Positions 1 through 7,000 of a stretch of DNA of 10,586 nucleotides are shown one piece after another. How positions within the stretch are numbered: position 1 is the first letter of the stretch; every line of letters starts with the position of its first letter. Both the position numbers and the translations under genes were made by a program. Below the pieces are notes generated by a model. That model was not told the origin of the DNA and did not search any database. It worked only from the letters and a program-made list of their open reading frames with translations. Source of the stretch: an uncultured Oscillibacter sp. Lineage in GTDB: Bacteria > Bacillota > Clostridia > Oscillospirales > Oscillospiraceae. The DNA is taken from NCBI GenBank assembly GCA_902490355.1, contig CABUDN010000092.1:1-10586 (forward strand), read 5' to 3'.

Positions 1-923
1 GAAACCACAGATCCGTTTTCCACCAGGGAGTACAGCGCACCCACCGCGTACTCCACATCGTTCCACTCCTCGCTGGAGGCTGTGGCCGTGAGCGTAATGG
101 TGGAGCCCACCGGAATGTTGCGCAGCGCATCGGTATAGTAGGTGTTGGACTGCTGGTTGGCCGACAGTACCACCTGATCCGGTCCGATGGGCGTCGCCGT
201 GGAGGTCTCCAGCACCTGGTCCACCACCACGGTCAGGGTGTCTCCGATGCCCAGCTGGCCGTCCACAATGGTGCACAGCACATCCACGCCGGCCTCGGTG
301 GTGCCGGTGGTGTGGGCGGTATTGAAATCATACGTATAGAGATAAATGCCGCCGGTGGATACCCGGGCCTTGTTGACGCCGGTGAGCTGGCGGACCACCT
401 GTGTGGGCACGCCGTAGCTGTCCAGAGCCTGATAGCCCAGGTCTGCGCTGACCTTTACCGTGGGCTTGCCGATGACAGCGGTGCCGTCAGCCCGGAATCC
501 GATGGCATGATAGCCGCCGTCGGTGCTGCGCAGCTGTCCTTCGGTGATGACAATGCCGATGGGCAGGCCATTGCCCACATTATAGAAGTCACCGTTGATG
601 CCGGCCACCACCCGGTAGCCCTGACTCTCCAGAGTCTTGGCGGCGGAAGAAACGGTGTTCCGGGAGGTCAGCACACTCCCGTAGGTCACAATGGGCGTCA
701 CGTCCTCATTGGGCGTGTAGGTAATGAGGTTTTCCGTCCGCAGGTCCGAATAGGACGTGCTCCAGAACACATTGGTGGAAAGCTGTGTCTCATAGTTGAG
801 CAGCGTGTCCTTGGCGGTCAGGTCCTCACCCAGAGCCTCAGAAGCCTGGGCACTCAGACTGATTCCGCTCAGGAGGGACACGGCAAGCAGCAAAGATACG
901 GTTTTGCGAAAAAATGGTTTCAT
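1..923 (-). CDS. Exported phosphodiester glycosidase family protein (NAGPA-type), C-terminus missing
   Basis: Reading the minus strand from the ATG at 923 gives 307 open codons that leave the window without a stop. The start is supported by GGAGG at 930-934 with a 6-nt spacer. Residues 1-27 form a Sec signal peptide: basic FFRK, a leucine-rich core, then an AQA cleavage site before S28. Residues from about 75 to 200 resemble the NAGPA/DUF2233 phosphodiester glycosidase fold. The visible signs are a GINGDFYN motif followed by LPIGIVITEGQLRS and a GFRADGTAVIG strand, which match the usual 'own-product' pattern of this family. The family removes sugar phosphodiester caps, and in Firmicutes it is usually a wall-associated or secreted enzyme whose substrate is rarely known. 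The rest appears to be beta-rich repeat sequence. It has its own promoter and is divergent from the ferredoxin gene. The substrate and any C-terminal anchoring domain cannot be judged from this fragment. Confidence 0.85.
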   Translation of the reverse strand, partial: MKPFFRKTVSLLLAVSLLSGISLSAQASEALGEDLTAKDTLLNYETQLSTNVFWSTSYSDLRTENLITYTPNEDVTPIVTYGSVLTSRNTVSSAAKTLESQGYRVVAGINGDFYNVGNGLPIGIVITEGQLRSTDGGYHAIGFRADGTAVIGKPTVKVSADLGYQALDSYGVPTQVVRQLTGVNKARVSTGGIYLYTYDFNTAHTTGTTEAGVDVLCTIVDGQLGIGDTLTVVVDQVLETSTATPIGPDQVVLSANQQSNTYYTDALRNIPVGSTITLTATASSEEWNDVEYAVGALYSLVENGSVV

Positions 924-972
924 GAGTCGCCTCCAAGTCAAGATACCAGCAGTCTACATAATAACGCTTTCT

Positions 973-1001
973 AGGATATCACAAACCCGTTCCATTGTAA
1001 A
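973..1001 (-). promoter_or_regulatory. Sigma-A-type promoter of the phosphodiester glycosidase gene
   Basis: On the minus strand a TTTACA -35 box (996-1001) is separated by exactly 17 nt from a TATCCT -10 box (973-978). Transcription would start near 966, about 40 nt before the ATG at 923. Spacing and hexamers fit the housekeeping consensus well, in a stretch that is more AT-rich than the flanking genes. Confidence 0.6.
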
Positions 1002-1029
1002 TCCCAAAGAAGCGACAAAATCCGCCGGT

Positions 1030-1053
1030 CTTTCCAGAATTTCTGTAAGAAAG
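1030..1053. repeat. Interrupted inverted repeat between two divergent promoters
   Basis: The arms CTTTC (1030-1034) and GAAAG (1049-1053) enclose a perfect odd palindrome, CAGAA-T-TTCTG (1035-1045). It lies between the minus-strand promoter at 973-1001 and the plus-strand promoter at 1117-1145, so a shared operator is possible. The arms are short, the right one is offset by three bases, and no known regulator is recognised, so it may be chance. Confidence 0.25.
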
Positions 1054-1116
1054 ACGACGCAGACGCGCAAAAGGTTCCATCAAACACAATCCGCCCCTTC
1101 TTCCCGGAAAAACATC

Positions 1117-1145
1117 TTGGACTGCGGCCCCGGATGTATTACAAT
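1117..1145 (+). promoter_or_regulatory. Sigma-A-type promoter of the ferredoxin gene
   Basis: A TTGGAC -35 box (1117-1122) and a TACAAT -10 box (1140-1145) are spaced by 17 nt. The predicted start near 1152 leaves a leader of about 25 nt, just enough for the AGGAGG ribosome site at 1163-1168. This suggests the small ferredoxin is transcribed alone and strongly. Confidence 0.65.
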
Positions 1146-1175
1146 AAAGGCAAATTCCCATGAGGAGGTCCCATT

Positions 1176-1361
1176 ATGACGGTTACTGTCGACCCTGCCC
1201 GCTGCATTGGCTGCGGCATGTGCGCGTATGCCGCGCCGGAGGTCTTTGCCATTGTCGGCCGGCACTCCACGGTCATCGCCCAGCCGGAGGCCGGACGGTC
1301 CGGCCGGGTTTCCGACGCAGCCAACGGCTGCCCGGTCAACGCCATTCGGGTCACCCGCTGA
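1176..1361 (+). CDS. Ferredoxin, single [4Fe-4S] cluster, 61 aa
   Basis: This small cytoplasmic electron carrier has the cluster motif C10-x2-C13-x2-C16 near the N-terminus and the fourth ligand C52 followed by proline in GCPVNAI near the C-terminus. This is the layout of monocluster ferredoxins such as that of Thermotoga maritima. The length of about 60 residues is normal. In many relatives a cysteine at about position 20 and another near 43 form a disulfide; here residue 20 is alanine and residue 43 is glycine, so that bridge is absent. The ATG follows AGGAGG at 1163-1168 with a 7-nt spacer. The gene has its own promoter and terminator, so it is a monocistronic unit convergent with the thiolase gene. 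Its redox partners cannot be told from context. Confidence 0.92.
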   Translation: MTVTVDPARCIGCGMCAYAAPEVFAIVGRHSTVIAQPEAGRSGRVSDAANGCPVNAIRVTR

Positions 1362-1372
1362 GCCCGACGCAA

Positions 1373-1408
1373 AAAAAACGGAGGAGCCAGATGGCTCCTC
1401 CGTTTTTT
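1373..1408. terminator. Bidirectional intrinsic terminator between ferredoxin and thiolase genes
   Basis: This is a perfect inverted repeat: arms 1373-1388 and 1393-1408 pair over 16 bp around the 4-nt loop AGAT (1389-1392). The GC-rich core GGAGGAGCC is flanked by A-run and T-run, so in either direction the hairpin is followed by a U tract. It begins 12 bp after the ferredoxin stop and ends 25 bp from the thiolase stop, so it serves both convergent genes. Confidence 0.93.
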
Positions 1409-1433
1409 ACTTGTTGGGGTTTGGGTAAACCGC

Positions 1434-2690
1434 TCAGCACTTCTCGAACACGGTGGCAGTGCCCATGCCGCCGCCGATGCACAGCGTGGCCAGGCCCTTC
1501 TTGGCCTCGGGACGCTTGGCCATCTCGTGCAGCAGGGTGACGATGATCCGGGCACCGGAAGCACCCACGGGGTGACCCAGGGCGATGGCGCCGCCGTTGA
1601 CGTTGACCTTGCTCATGTCGAAGCCCAGCTCGCGGGCCACGGCGATGGACTGCGCAGCGAAAGCCTCGTTGGCCTCCACCAGGTCAATGTCATCGATGGT
1701 CACGCCGGCCTTGGCCATAGCGTTGCGGGAAGCCACCACGGGACCCACGCCCATGATCTTGGGATCCACGCCGCCCTGGCCCCAGCCGATCAGCTTGGCC
1801 ATGGGCTTGAGGCCGTACTTCTCCACAGCCTCGCCGGAAGCCAGCACGATGGCGGCAGCGCCGTCGTTGATGCCGGAAGCGTTGGCAGCGGTCACACGCT
1901 GGGTGCCGCGGTCCTCAGCCTCCTGGATGCCCTTGGGCTCGAAGGTGTGCACAACCTGGGGATTGGGGGACTCGGGACCAACGGGGAACGCGCCCTTGAG
2001 CTTGGCAACGCTCTCAGCGGTGACGCCCTCCTTGGGATACTCGTCGCGCTTGAACTCCACGATCTCCTTCTTGACCTTCACGGGAACGGCCACGATCTCA
2101 TCGTCAAAACGGCCGGAATCGCGGGCAGCGCAGGCCTTCTGCTGGGAAGCGGCGGCGAACTCGTCCTGCTCCTTGCGGGTGATGCCCCAGATGTCGTTGA
2201 TGTTCTCAGCGGTGGTGCCCATGTGATAGTTGTTGTAGGCGTCCCACAGGCCGTCCTTGATCATGGTGTCCACCAGCTTCTTGTCACCCATGCGGGCGCC
2301 CCAGCGGGCGTCGGGAGCGGCAAAGGGAGCGGCGCTCATGTTCTCGGTACCGCCGCAGACCACGATCTCAGCGTCGCCGGCCAGGATGGAACGGGCGCCC
2401 TCGATCACGGACTTCATGCCGGAGCCGCAGACCATGCCCACGGTATAGGCGGGAACGGAGTAGGGAATGCCGGCCTTGATGGAGACCTGGCGAGCCACGT
2501 TCTGGCCCAGGCCAGCGGTCAGGATGCAGCCGAACATCACCTCATCCACCTGCTCAGGCTTCACGCCGGCGCGGTTGAGGGCCTCCTTGACGACGATGGC
2601 ACCCATCTCGGTGGCGGGCGTGTTCTTCAGAGAGCCGCCAAAAGAGCCAATAGCGGTTCTGCAGCAATTCACGACGTAGAGATCTTTCAT
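1434..2690 (-). CDS. thlA: Acetyl-CoA acetyltransferase (thiolase)
   Basis: The enzyme condenses two acetyl-CoA to acetoacetyl-CoA (or the reverse), the first step toward butyrate in Clostridia. It is cytoplasmic and usually tetrameric. The protein is 418 aa. The catalytic set is complete: the nucleophile C88 in VCGSG, N341 in the NEAFA motif, H373 in GHPVGASGAR and C404 in the C-terminal CIGGGMG. The ATG at 2690 is chosen because GGAGG lies at 2697-2701 with a 6-nt spacer and because MKDLYVVNCCRT aligns with the normal thiolase start. The reading frame stays open further upstream, but that stretch is promoter DNA. The protein is about 25 residues longer than the usual 390-395 because of an extra segment at about 236-264, just before NASGINDGAA. 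The gene is probably monocistronic, with its own promoter, Rex-like sites and terminator. The acetyl-CoA-specific type is favoured over 3-ketoacyl-CoA thiolase, though without certainty. Confidence 0.95.
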   Translation of the reverse strand: MKDLYVVNCCRTAIGSFGGSLKNTPATEMGAIVVKEALNRAGVKPEQVDEVMFGCILTAGLGQNVARQVSIKAGIPYSVPAYTVGMVCGSGMKSVIEGARSILAGDAEIVVCGGTENMSAAPFAAPDARWGARMGDKKLVDTMIKDGLWDAYNNYHMGTTAENINDIWGITRKEQDEFAAASQQKACAARDSGRFDDEIVAVPVKVKKEIVEFKRDEYPKEGVTAESVAKLKGAFPVGPESPNPQVVHTFEPKGIQEAEDRGTQRVTAANASGINDGAAAIVLASGEAVEKYGLKPMAKLIGWGQGGVDPKIMGVGPVVASRNAMAKAGVTIDDIDLVEANEAFAAQSIAVARELGFDMSKVNVNGGAIALGHPVGASGARIIVTLLHEMAKRPEAKKGLATLCIGGGMGTATVFEKC

Positions 2691-2740
2691 GGTGTTCCTC
2701 CGTTTTTCTTTTTTATTTGGCGGCCTTGCACCGTCCCGGA

Positions 2741-2772
2741 TACGGGCTTCAACCAGCATTGTTAAGCCCGTA
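2741..2772 (-). promoter_or_regulatory. Hairpin in the thiolase mRNA leader
   Basis: The arms TACGGGCTT (2741-2749) and AAGCCCGTA (2764-2772) pair over 9 bp, and three more pairs (2751-2753 with 2761-2763) are possible past a one-base bulge. There is no U tract after it, so it is not a terminator. It lies about 50 nt upstream of the ATG in a predicted leader of about 130 nt and could stabilise the message. Confidence 0.4.
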
Positions 2773-2778
2773 ACATAT

Positions 2779-2796
2779 TTGCCAAATTTTTGACAA
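2779..2796. promoter_or_regulatory. Rex-like operator, downstream site
   Basis: The 18-nt sequence TTGCCAAATTTTTGACAA has two 7-nt half-sites around a 4-nt centre. It fits the shape of the clostridial Rex operator (TTGTTAA-N4-TTAACAA), with deviations in the fourth base of each half. It sits about 25-40 nt inside the transcribed leader of the thiolase gene, where a bound repressor would block elongation. A further TTGTGAA half-site is adjacent at 2798-2804. Assignment to Rex is by resemblance only. Confidence 0.5.
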
Positions 2797-2825
2797 ATTG
2801 TGAAGATTGTCTTCTCACGATTTTG

Positions 2826-2854
2826 ATTATAGTGGCTTTTCCTGCTTGCGTCAA
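2826..2854 (-). promoter_or_regulatory. Strong sigma-A-type promoter of the thiolase gene
   Basis: On the minus strand, TTGACG (2849-2854) and a perfect TATAAT (2826-2831) are separated by 17 nt. The predicted start is near 2819, giving a leader of about 130 nt. It is the closest match to consensus in the window and suits an abundant fermentation enzyme. It lies between two Rex-like palindromes. Confidence 0.85.
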
Positions 2855-2880
2855 TGTAAATCTTTGTGAATTTTGAAAAT

Positions 2881-2898
2881 TTGTTAAATCTTTGACAA
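2881..2898. promoter_or_regulatory. Rex-like operator, upstream site
   Basis: TTGTTAAATCTTTGACAA matches the clostridial Rex consensus TTGTTAA-N4-TTAACAA at every position of the two half-sites except one. Rex is an NADH/NAD+-responsive repressor known to control thl and crt-bcd genes in Clostridium. The site lies 26 nt upstream of the -35 box, and its centre is 102 bp from the centre of the downstream site. A lone half-site TTGTGAA lies between them at 2864-2870. No Rex gene is present in this window. Confidence 0.6.
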
Positions 2899-2911
2899 AA
2901 CAATCTCTCTT

Positions 2912-2928
2912 TTCGTCAAGGTGACGAA
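2912..2928. repeat. Short inverted repeat after the lipoprotein gene
   Basis: The arms TTCGTCA (2912-2918) and TGACGAA (2922-2928) are separated by 3 nt. The hairpin is 19 nt past the lipoprotein stop and could end that transcript, but its stem is only 7 bp. The following minus-strand sequence is A- and G-rich before a weak T-rich patch, so termination would be poor. An operator role is equally possible. Confidence 0.35.
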
Positions 2929-2946
2929 GTCCCCTTTTTCCAGGGC

Positions 2947-3975
2947 TTATTCCGCCTGTTCCAACTCCTCCCGCAGCCGCTCCAAAGCGGCATCAAATTC
3001 CGCAGGATTGAGCTGATCGTATCGCTCCCCGGTCTCCACCGAAATGTCTGCCGCCGCATTCTGGAGCTGCACGTCAAACCACGCCCCAGCCAACTCCCGG
3101 GAGTCTGTGGAAAGACGGCGCAGGATGGAAAACCCCTCATCCGTCTCCAGAATGCCGGAGCACTGCCCCTCCTCCAGGGCCGCGGCCGCTTCCTCCAGCT
3201 CCGGATCCAGGGTGCCGTCTCCGGCCGTGATGGTCCGGGGACCGGCAGGATCCCCCGCGGCAGAGGCCAGGGCGGTAAACACCTCCGCCTGGTCCGCTGC
3301 TCCATTGAGGGCGGAAAACGCCTCTGCCGCCTGGGTCCGGGCGGCGTCCGGATCCTCTCCGGCCGGATAGAAGATGCGGTCTACCGTCACAATCCCCTGC
3401 TGGGCGGCAAACGTCTGCAATTCCTCCTGGGTCGGTGCCAAAGGGCTGCCCTCCGTCTGGCACATCCGGTACAGCCCGGCATACAGCAGCCCCACCGATG
3501 CCAGCTCCTCCGCCCGCTCCCGGGTCAGGCCCTGGCTTTCCAGCTGATGCAGCGCAGCCTCTTCCCCGCCCGCGGTCTGCTCCTGCCATTCCTGCTCCAG
3601 AGACGCCTGATCCTCCTGGGTCAGGGTATACCCATACTGCTCCGCCCACAGTTCCACCTGGGTATACAGCGCCGTATCCCGCAGCGCCTGTTCCTTGACT
3701 TCATCGGCCAGGGTTCCGTTTCCCACTGCGGCCTGCCAGTCCAGATCTGCGCCGGAGAGGGCGTACTCCTCCCGGACCCGGTCACAGGCACCGGAGAGCC
3801 AGTAGAGATACCGCCATCCGGGCACCTCCCTCCCTCCGATCACCAGCAGGGTCTGGGTATCGTCCCAGCCCGCGGCCTGCGCCAAAAGCGAAGCCTGGCC
3901 CCCACTGTCCCGGCTGCCGCAGGACGACAGCACGAGACACAGTGAAAGGGCCAGGCCCATGATTCGAACTTTCAT
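2947..3975 (-). CDS. SurA/PrsA-like lipoprotein with a degenerate parvulin-type domain
   Basis: This 342-aa protein begins with a lipoprotein signal: a hydrophobic run, then the lipobox LSSC with C19 as the lipidated residue, so it should sit on the outer face of the membrane. Residues about 40-180 are helical and acidic and resemble the SurA N-terminal chaperone region. Residues about 195-290 follow the parvulin pattern: a VDRIFYP strand, an alanine-rich helix, a G-rich segment, LDPELEEAAAALEEGQ and ETDEGFSILRRL. The two conserved parvulin histidines (in SHILV and GYHII) are replaced by D199 and S283, so isomerase activity is doubtful and a holdase role is more likely. The start has CTCCTC on the plus strand at 3985-3990, giving GAGGAG with a 9-nt spacer. 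The gene begins 57 bp after mfd, and a foldase gene next to mfd is common in Clostridia, which supports the call. It ends upstream of the thiolase promoter. Confidence 0.8.
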   Translation of the reverse strand: MKVRIMGLALSLCLVLSSCGSRDSGGQASLLAQAAGWDDTQTLLVIGGREVPGWRYLYWLSGACDRVREEYALSGADLDWQAAVGNGTLADEVKEQALRDTALYTQVELWAEQYGYTLTQEDQASLEQEWQEQTAGGEEAALHQLESQGLTRERAEELASVGLLYAGLYRMCQTEGSPLAPTQEELQTFAAQQGIVTVDRIFYPAGEDPDAARTQAAEAFSALNGAADQAEVFTALASAAGDPAGPRTITAGDGTLDPELEEAAAALEEGQCSGILETDEGFSILRRLSTDSRELAGAWFDVQLQNAAADISVETGERYDQLNPAEFDAALERLREELEQAE

Positions 3976-4032
3976 ATGCGTTCGCTCCTCTCCCCGGGTT
4001 GTCCTTCCAACCCTATGCGGAAAGCGGGGCGA

Positions 4033-7000
4033 TTATGCCTGCGGCGATGGCTGCTCGCCGGCCAGCTTCAAATCCTCCACCAGAGCGAGGGCGGCCTCCA
4101 GGACATCCTCGCCGGGCTTGAGCTTGAGGGACAAGGCGGGAGATTCTCCCGCTGCCAGGGTCAGGCGGTATTTGTACTTGCCCAGCCCGCATACCGATAC
4201 CAGTGCCTCCGGCTGGAACCGGGCCAGCTGGAACCGCAGCACATCCTTCTTCTGGGAGATATCGGAAATCCCCGCCTTGGCCGCCGCGGCCCGCAGCAGA
4301 GCCACATCCAGCAGCGCCAGCACGGATTTGGGCGCATCGCCGTAGCGGTCCAGCATCTCGTCCAGCAGATCGGAGGCATCCTCGTCGGTTCGGATGGCGG
4401 CAATCCGCCGGTACAGATCCATTCTCTGTTCCGGAGAGGCCACATACCGCTCGGGAATATTGGCGTTGACGGTGAGGTCTGCGGAGCACTCCGTCTCGAT
4501 CTGCTTTTCCTCGCCCCGTTCCTCCAGTACTGCCTCTTCCAACAGCTTGAGATAGAGGTCGTAGCCCACGCTCATGAGATAGCCGGACTGCTCAGGCCCC
4601 AGCAGGTTGCCCGCGCCCCGGATTTCCAGATCCCGCATGGCGATCTTGAAGCCGGAACCAAACTCCACGTATTCCCGAATGGCCGCCAGACGCTTGGCTG
4701 CCGTCTCCTGAAGGATCTTGCCCTTGCGGTAGGTGAGATAGGCATAGGCCCGGCGGGAGCTGCGGCCGATGCGGCCCCGGATCTGATGGAGCTGGGCCAG
4801 GCCCATCTTGTCGGCGTCCTCAATAATCAGGGTGTTGACATTGGGGATGTCGATGCCGGTTTCGATGATGGTGGTGCACACCAGCACATCCGCCTCGCCG
4901 TCCACCATGGCCTGCATCACGGAGCTGAGCTCCTGCTCCCCCATTTTGCCGTGTCCGGTGACAATCCGGGCCTCCGGCCCCAGCATCTTCTGGATGCGGG
5001 CGGCCGTGGCGTCAATGCTCTCCACCCGGTTATGCAGGTAATAGATCTGCCCGCCCCGGCTGAGCTCCCGGCGCATGGCGTCCTCCAGCAGGGCCCAGTC
5101 GTGTTCCAGCACATAGGTCTGTACCGGCTGACGGTCTGCGGGCGGCTCTTCGATGGTGGACATATCCCGCAGTCCCGACAACGCCATATTCAGCGTCCGG
5201 GGAATAGGGGTAGCGGAGAGGGTCAGCACGTCCACCTGGCGGCTCATCTCTTTGAGGCGCTCCTTGTGGGTCACGCCGAAGCGCTGCTCCTCATCGATGA
5301 CCAAAAGCCCCAGGTCGTGGAACTCCACCCCCTTTTGCAGCAGCTTATGGGTGCCGATGAGCAGGTCGACGCTCCCCCGCTTGACCGCATCCAGGATTCG
5401 CTTTTGCTCCTTGGCGGAGGTATAGCGGGAGAGCACCTCGATTTTGACAGGAAAGGCCCGGAAGCGGCCGCAGGCGGTGGCATAATGCTGCTGTGCCAGC
5501 ACGGTGGTCGGCACCAGAATGGCCGCCTGCTTGCCGTCCAGCACGCACTTCATCACCGCCCGAAGGGCTACCTCCGTCTTGCCGTAGCCCACGTCGCCGC
5601 ACAGCAGGCGGTCCATGGGCCGGGGCTTTTCCATGTCCTGCTTGATATCCCGGATGGCCCGGAGCTGATCGTCCGTCTCCGCATAGGGGAAGGACTCCTC
5701 AAACTCCAGCTGCCAGGGGGAGTCCGGCGAGAAGGCAAAGCCGGGGCGGCGCTGGCGCTCGGCATACAGCGCTGTCAGGCCCTTGGCCAGATCCTTGGCG
5801 GCCTTCTTGGCCCGGGTTTTCTGCTTGGCCCACTCGGTACCGCCCAGCTTGTTGAGCTTCTGGCGCTCCTGGTCTTCACCGCCGCCGATATATTTGGACA
5901 CCAGATCCAGCGCCGTAGCGGGGACATACAGGCAGTCTCCGCCGGCGTAATCGATCTTCATATAGTCCTTTTCCACACCGTCCACCGGCATCCTCTGGAT
6001 TCCGGCAAACCGGCCCACGCCGTGGTGGGCGTGCACCACCAGATCGCCGGGCGAGAGGTCCGTATAGGACTGGAGCTTTTGCCGGTTGGACTCCTTTTTC
6101 CACTTGGGCTGACGGCGCACCGGGGCCGTCAGCTGTCCCTCCGTCAGCACGGCCAGCTTCAAGACCGGCCACTCGCATCCGGCGGAGAGCGCACCCACCC
6201 CGATGCGGATCTGCCCCGGCCGGGGCATGGCGGTATTCTTGGGATCCAGGGCGGAGGGAATCCCCCGCTCTTCCAGCATCCGCTGAAGGTTCTGGCACCG
6301 GCTCTCGCTGCCGCAGAGCACCAGTACCGCGCTGCCGCTTTGCCGGTACTGTTCCAGATCCGCCACAGCGGTCTCCAGGCTTCCGCCGTAGGCGCTCAGC
6401 TGCCGGGCGTTGATGCTCAAAAGTCCCCGGGGCCGCACGGGATGCCGGGACGTAGGCAGGGAGTCGGCCATAATAACAGGAAACGCCTCCAGCGCCGCGT
6501 ACAGCTCCTCCGGAGAAAGCGCCACCCGGGCAAACTCCCCGGTCATCACGCCCGCTTCCAGAAGGGATTCCAGGTCCTGGCGCAGCTGGACCGCCGCAGC
6601 CTTGGCCCGCTCCTCCACCCGGCCGCTCTCGCTGAAAAACACCACTGCATCCTGCGGCAGATAGTGAACACCGGTCACCGTATCGGGATAAATCGCCGCC
6701 AAATACCGGTCCATGCCGCCGGGCAGTCCCCCGCCCAGCAGCAGCTCCGCATCCTCCCGCAGCCGGGGCGCGGCCTTGGCACCGGCCCCGCCGGTTTTCT
6801 CCAGCTTTTCCGCCAGGGCGGACAGCCGCCGTCCCAGGCCTTCCAATCCCTCCGGCGCGCACCGGGGGAGCACCTCCGCCGCCGGCAGCAGCAGAGCCGA
6901 ATCCACATTGGCGGTGCGGCGCTGGGTGCCGGGATCGAAGGTCCCCATGGAATCGATCTCATCATCGAAAAACTCACAGCGCACCGGCTGCTCCATCAGG

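Noticed and set aside
312..1179. Plus-strand open frames of 220 and 127 codons opposite the left-edge gene
   Set aside because: They are shadows of the signal-peptide-bearing phosphodiester glycosidase gene and of the promoter region; the real gene was easy to miss because it has no stop in the window.
1527..2765. Open frame of 412 codons on the plus strand opposite the thiolase
   Set aside because: It is an antisense shadow: its G, H, L, A-rich translation mirrors the thiolase codons, and it has no proper ribosome site or family resemblance.
2691..2903. N-terminal extension of the thiolase to 489 residues
   Set aside because: The extra 71 codons cover the promoter, the downstream Rex-like site and the leader; the ATG at 2690 has a good GGAGG and matches the family start.
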